This document shows, piece after piece, positions 61,168-64,000 of a stretch of DNA of 64,000 nt (the first letter of the stretch is position 1; each line of letters begins with the position of its first letter). The notes beneath the pieces were generated by a model. The model was not told where the DNA came from. It did not search any database and saw only the letters and a program-made list of their open reading frames with translations. Source of the stretch: JAJPHW01 sp963799065 (GTDB lineage: Bacteria > Acidobacteriota > Terriglobia > Terriglobales > Acidobacteriaceae); the NCBI GenBank assembly GCA_963799065.1, contig CAWCVJ010000001.1, positions 310,001-374,000 on the forward strand. Direction: 5' to 3'. Both the position numbers and the translations under genes were made by a program.

Positions 61168-61344
61168 AGCCTTGAGGGAATTTGTTCCGGTAGCAAGAAG
61201 CGCACAGTTCGCGACAAAGGTGCATGGGTGATGTTTGCAGGCACTCCGTATGCGTACTTGCACGTCTGCGGTGATCCATGGGACGGCAACGAGTACCGCG
61301 AGGGCGATAAGGCGGTTTGGACGATGTCTTACGCTAGGCGATAG
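61168..61344 (+). other. In-frame open stretch after the SDR stop, possible gene remnant
   Basis: Directly after the SDR TAA the same frame stays open for 58 codons and reads GAWVMFAGTPYAYLHVCGDP, then WDGNEYREGDKAVWTMSYAR before TAG at 61342. The composition looks protein-like. An ATG at 61231 could start a 37-residue protein, with no ribosome site. No family recognised; it may be the tail of a lost gene. Confidence 0.3.
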
Positions 61345-61410
61345 TCCCGCCGCCGTCAGTGGTTCCGAGCTTGCCTGTCTTCTTTCGGCGCGGTCTAGTT
61401 TCGGCGCGGT

Positions 61411-61764
61411 CTAGCGGCGATCTTCGGCGGGAGCGGCCAGCCAGCGTAGCAGCATGTTGACCAGGCTTAAAACGATGGCGCCCCAAAAGGCTGCGGCGAA
61501 AGTGTCCACGTGAAAGCCGGGTACGATGCCGGAGGCTAGTTCCAACATCGCGGCATTGATGATGAGCCAGAAAACCCCTAGCGTGACCAGGGTCAGCGGA
61601 AAGGTGATGATCTTGAGGAACAGGCCGAGCGTCGCGTTGATGAAGCCGATGACCAGCGCCGCGATGAGTGCGGCGAATGGTCCACTGACGTGAAATCCCG
61701 GTACGAGTCGCGCCACCAGCCATACTGCCAGTGCACTCAGTAGCCAATTCAGCAAAGCTTTCAT
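61411..61764 (-). CDS. Phage-holin-like (YvlD-type) membrane protein
   Basis: A 117-residue protein with four membrane helices, started at ATG 61762-61764 (MKALLNWLLSALAVWLVARL). The duplicated motif LVPGFHVSGPFAALIAALVI and GIVPGFHVDTFAAAFWGAIV marks the small YvlD/holin-IV family of unknown role, seen in many bacteria and not phage-specific. It follows the DUF488 gene by 19 bp. A 16-bp unit (TTTCGGCGCGGTCTAG) is tandemly duplicated at 61383-61414, covering its stop. Confidence 0.83.
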   Translation of the reverse strand: MKALLNWLLSALAVWLVARLVPGFHVSGPFAALIAALVIGFINATLGLFLKIITFPLTLVTLGVFWLIINAAMLELASGIVPGFHVDTFAAAFWGAIVLSLVNMLLRWLAAPAEDRR

Positions 61765-61783
61765 AGGATGAAAATATAACAGT

Positions 61784-62218
61784 TCAGCGGCGCGGCATGC
61801 TTTGCACCTTGCGGTTGCGGGACGTCGCGACGCGGGCCGGACCGGTTCCGGTAGGCGGCTTGCGCATGCCATCGATCAAGTCTTTCAGGACGACCGCATT
61901 GTTGTGCTCCTCGTCCTTTGACGCGAACAGCAGCGTGAGCCGCTTGCGCTTCGCCGCCAGACTGTAGAGTTGCTGCAATTCGGCTTCAGCCTCGGGTGAG
62001 GCCAATTCTTTTAAGTAGCGCTTGCGAAAATTTGGCCAAGCCGCTGGAGCTGCATGAAACCACTCGCGCAGTTCGTCCGACGGAGCCAGCGCTTTCATCC
62101 AATCGTGCAAGGCTGCGCGTTCTTTGCTTACGCCCCGGGGCCACAGGCGGTCCACGAGTATGCGCACGCCGTCGGCGGGTTTCGCTTCCTCGTAAATTCG
62201 CTTGACGGTTACTGCCAT
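61784..62218 (-). CDS. DUF488 family protein (YeaO-like)
   Basis: A 144-residue protein. Family signatures: VKRIYEEAKPADGVRILVDR, LWPRGVSKERAALHDWMKAL, APSDELREWFHAAPAAWPNF and TLLFASKDEEHNNAVVLKD. The C-terminal 28 residues are a basic, variable tail. Function unknown. It is transcribed with the YvlD-like gene and is divergent from the cytochrome gene, 43 bp apart. Confidence 0.87.
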   Translation of the reverse strand: MAVTVKRIYEEAKPADGVRILVDRLWPRGVSKERAALHDWMKALAPSDELREWFHAAPAAWPNFRKRYLKELASPEAEAELQQLYSLAAKRKRLTLLFASKDEEHNNAVVLKDLIDGMRKPPTGTGPARVATSRNRKVQSMPRR

Positions 62219-62261
62219 GACTTATGATCGATTTATGATGACTGCGGGCCACTCACTCTAC

Positions 62262-62642
62262 ATGAATAAGATACAACGCCAGCGGTGGCTTAGGGGCTTG
62301 GTAGCGTGTGTCGTTTTAGGATTGCTCCTCCTTAGCGGCTGCGACGCGGAAATGCGCAAGACTGACGCCCAGCTTGGACTCAATGCGCAACAGTCGGCGG
62401 GACGTAAAGTTTACGACGAATATTGTGACCGTTGCCACGAGCCTTATTCCACACGCGGAAAAAAAGGCCCCGGGTTGAAGGGTTTGTTCTCCAAACCGTA
62501 TCTGCCCGCCAGTGGAATGCCGGCGAATGATGACCGCGTCACCGACGTCATCCGTATGGGCCGCGAAAAGATGGAAGGCTTCGGCCAAGTGCTAACTCCT
62601 CAGCAGATTCAGGATCTGTTGGCCTATCTGCATACCCTGTAG
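62262..62642 (+). CDS. c-type cytochrome lipoprotein
   Basis: A 126-residue mono-haem cytochrome started at ATG 62262. The signal peptide ends in lipobox LSGC (C27); the haem site is CDRCH (55-59), axial Met in IRMGREKMEGFG, and the protein ends QIQDLLAYLHTL. It is probably attached to the periplasmic face of a membrane and passes electrons to an unseen partner. A longer frame from 62202 would overlap the divergent gene. Confidence 0.88.
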   Translation: MNKIQRQRWLRGLVACVVLGLLLLSGCDAEMRKTDAQLGLNAQQSAGRKVYDEYCDRCHEPYSTRGKKGPGLKGLFSKPYLPASGMPANDDRVTDVIRMGREKMEGFGQVLTPQQIQDLLAYLHTL

Positions 62643-62670
62643 TTGCCGCCAGTCGCCGTACAATACAGAG

Positions 62671-63426
62671 GTGAGCCTCCAACACGCCTCCGTCGAAGCC
62701 GGGGCGCCTAGACGGACGAAAGACCAGCCATGGCGCACTTTTACGCGCTCGCAGCGTCTACAACTCTTTCTCATCGAATGGATAGGGTATCTGGTTATTC
62801 GTGTTCTTGGTTCGACGCTGCGCTACTCAATCTCATGGGAGGAAGGATCGGCCGGAGACCGGAGCATTCGTCCGGTTATTTATAGCTTTTGGCACTCCTG
62901 CATGATTCCCGCAATTTATCTTTGGCGCAACCGCGAAGGGCGAGTCATGAGCAGCGACAGTTTTGACGGCGAATACACCGGGCGGATCATCCGCAAATTC
63001 GGCTTCGTAAAAGTCCGCGGCTCGAGCAGCAAGGGCGCGGTTCGCAGCCTGATTGCGCTTAAGCGCGAAGTGGATCGCGGATTCTCGGCGGCATTTACGA
63101 TTGATGGTCCGCGCGGGCCGCGATTTGTCGTCAAGCCGGGGCCGGTATTGCTTTCGAAGCTTACGGGCGCGCCGATGGCTGGTTTTCACGTGGCTCTCGA
63201 CAAGCCATGGGTGCTGAACACGTGGGACAAGCTGACGATCCCGCGTCCTTTTTCGCGGGCTCTGATGCGGGTGAGCCGAAATATGGTTGTGCCCAAAAAC
63301 TCCTCCGATGCCGCGATAGAAGGATGGCAACGGCAGTTGCAGGAGGCGCTGGACCGCTGCCGGAAGTTCGCTGAGGATAATGTGGGGAAGGTGGGTAGTG
63401 TGGAGTTTCCTGTGATTGAGGGCTAA
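62671..63426 (+). CDS. DUF374 lysophospholipid acyltransferase-like protein
   Basis: A 251-residue membrane-associated acyltransferase homologue, started at GTG 62671. The DUF374 pattern is clear: SFWHSCMIPAIYLWRNREGR (with the H-containing acceptor motif), SSDSFDGEYTGRIIRKFGF, VRGSSSKGAVRSLIALKREV, TIDGPRGPRFVVKPG and PMAGFHVALDKPWVLNTWD. Family members are thought to act on lipid A or phospholipids, often near lpx or Kdo genes. Here it is next to a cytochrome and a phosphate transporter. Confidence 0.88.
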   Translation: MSLQHASVEAGAPRRTKDQPWRTFTRSQRLQLFLIEWIGYLVIRVLGSTLRYSISWEEGSAGDRSIRPVIYSFWHSCMIPAIYLWRNREGRVMSSDSFDGEYTGRIIRKFGFVKVRGSSSKGAVRSLIALKREVDRGFSAAFTIDGPRGPRFVVKPGPVLLSKLTGAPMAGFHVALDKPWVLNTWDKLTIPRPFSRALMRVSRNMVVPKNSSDAAIEGWQRQLQEALDRCRKFAEDNVGKVGSVEFPVIEG

Positions 63427-63490
63427 CGGTTAAAGCGGGGATCCTGCTTTTTTCAATTGACCCAGTGGGTAAGCGAGCCGTGATCGAGTT

Positions 63491-63508
63491 CTTTAACACT
63501 CCTGTAAC
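63491..63508 (+). promoter_or_regulatory. Pho-box-like direct repeat upstream of the phosphate permease
   Basis: CTTTAAC (63491-63497) and CTGTAAC (63502-63508) are separated by 4 bp, an 11-bp period as in PhoB boxes (CTGTNAT type). It lies 71 bp before the permease ATG. The match to CTGTCAT is partial. Confidence 0.4.
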
Positions 63509-63578
63509 AACTCATGCCTACCATGTCTGCAATCAAGCGGATGTTTTCTTCGCTTCACTCACAATCAGGAGACCCAAC

Positions 63579-64000
63579 ATGAGCGCCACGACCACGCCAG
63601 TTTCGCCGTCCGTTCACGCCAAGATGAGCAAGAGTCCGGGGGCGATCGGGATGATCGGCTTTGGAATCGTTTTGCTGGTCGGCGTGGTTTACTCCGCTTA
63701 CCACCTGCTTTCGGACCTCTCGACCGTGCACGAAGGATCGATCCTTCCCTATGTTTTATTGGCGATCGCCCTGCTAGTGGCGCTGGGCTTCGAGTTCGTC
63801 AACGGCTTCCATGACACGGCTAACGCGGTCGCGACGGTCATTTATACCCATTCACTCGAGCCGCACATCGCAGTCGTGTGGTCCGGCTTCTGGAATTTCA
63901 TCGGCGTGCTGACGTCGAGCGGACTGGTAGCCTTCGCCATTGTCTCGTTGCTTCCCGTGGAACTGATTCTGCAAGTCGGCAGCAAGGCCGGGTTCGCCAT
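63579..64000 (+). CDS. Inorganic phosphate transporter, Pit type (cut by window edge)
   Basis: The first 140 residues of a Pit-family permease, started at ATG 63579 (AGGAGA upstream). A membrane helix at about 25-45, another at about 58-78 followed by the Pit signature LGFEFVNGFHDTANAVATVI and the helix WSGFWNFIGVLTSSGLVAFA. It takes up phosphate with protons. The C-terminal part lies beyond the window. The Pho-box-like repeat upstream suggests control by phosphate. Confidence 0.93.
   Translation, partial: MSATTTPVSPSVHAKMSKSPGAIGMIGFGIVLLVGVVYSAYHLLSDLSTVHEGSILPYVLLAIALLVALGFEFVNGFHDTANAVATVIYTHSLEPHIAVVWSGFWNFIGVLTSSGLVAFAIVSLLPVELILQVGSKAGFA

Noticed and set aside
1..64000. CRISPR array, prophage, complete insertion sequence or rRNA operon
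   Set aside because: No regularly spaced identical repeats, no transposase or phage structural genes and no rRNA sequence recognised; the YvlD-type protein is not phage evidence.

Overview
The window is a GC-rich bacterial chromosome segment that looks like an Acidobacteriota genome (Terriglobia or Koribacter-like). The signs are a carboxypeptidase-regulatory/TonB-receptor giant, protein kinases fused to PD40 propellers, GloVer-repeat secreted proteins, an Hfq-like LSm protein next to an FmdB zinc ribbon, lipid A genes (a Gram-negative envelope), and short palindromic intergenic repeats. No prophage, complete insertion sequence, CRISPR array or rRNA was seen. Organism assignment is inference from protein style, not from a marker gene.

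Layout. 1-2.2 kb: envelope glycosyltransferases (the first cut by the window edge). 2.3-5.9 kb: a TonB-dependent receptor-like protein. 5.9-9.5 kb: aldo/keto reductase, fmdB, hfq-like, inositol monophosphatase-like and DUF1684 genes. 9.5-18.4 kb (minus strand): tRNA-His, then rimP-nusA-infB-DUF503-rbfA-nrnA-CBU_0592-trmFO, a translation/transcription operon with a visible promoter and a leader hairpin. 18.6-21 kb: TonB-like transducer and glutaminyl cyclotransferase. 21-23.4 kb: a membrane protein, a winged-helix regulator and CreD, bracketed by two copies of one palindromic operator. 24.5-28.5 kb (minus): fabZ-lpxA-lpxI-secreted protein-Gfo/Idh oxidoreductase, a lipid A operon. 28.5-34.6 kb: M20 peptidase, tatA, maf, lepA, dnaB. 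34.6-35.2 kb: a gene-poor stretch with stable hairpins and a terminator, a candidate structured RNA. 35.2-50 kb: secreted carbohydrate and surface proteins (GH3, GH5-like, two GloVer proteins, kinase-PD40, an Ig-repeat lipoprotein), tRNA-Pro and a decayed PIN toxin beside it. 50-57 kb: RNA 2',3'-cyclic phosphodiesterase family protein, a UGDH-like paralogue lacking catalytic residues, ychF, ZIP transporter, outer-membrane barrel, flavoprotein, YggX. 56.8-64 kb: metallophosphoesterase overlapping a GT2 gene, cytochromes c, a Fur-family regulator with a shared palindrome, SDR, small membrane/DUF488 genes, DUF374 acyltransferase and the start of a phosphate permease.

The clearest candidates for undescribed biology are the self-contained regulator/CreD unit with its 15-bp operator, the Fur-family regulator with a 7-3-7 palindrome shared with an outer-membrane gene, the structured intergenic region beside dnaB, and two enzyme homologues (UGDH-like, GH5-like) that have lost hallmark catalytic residues.
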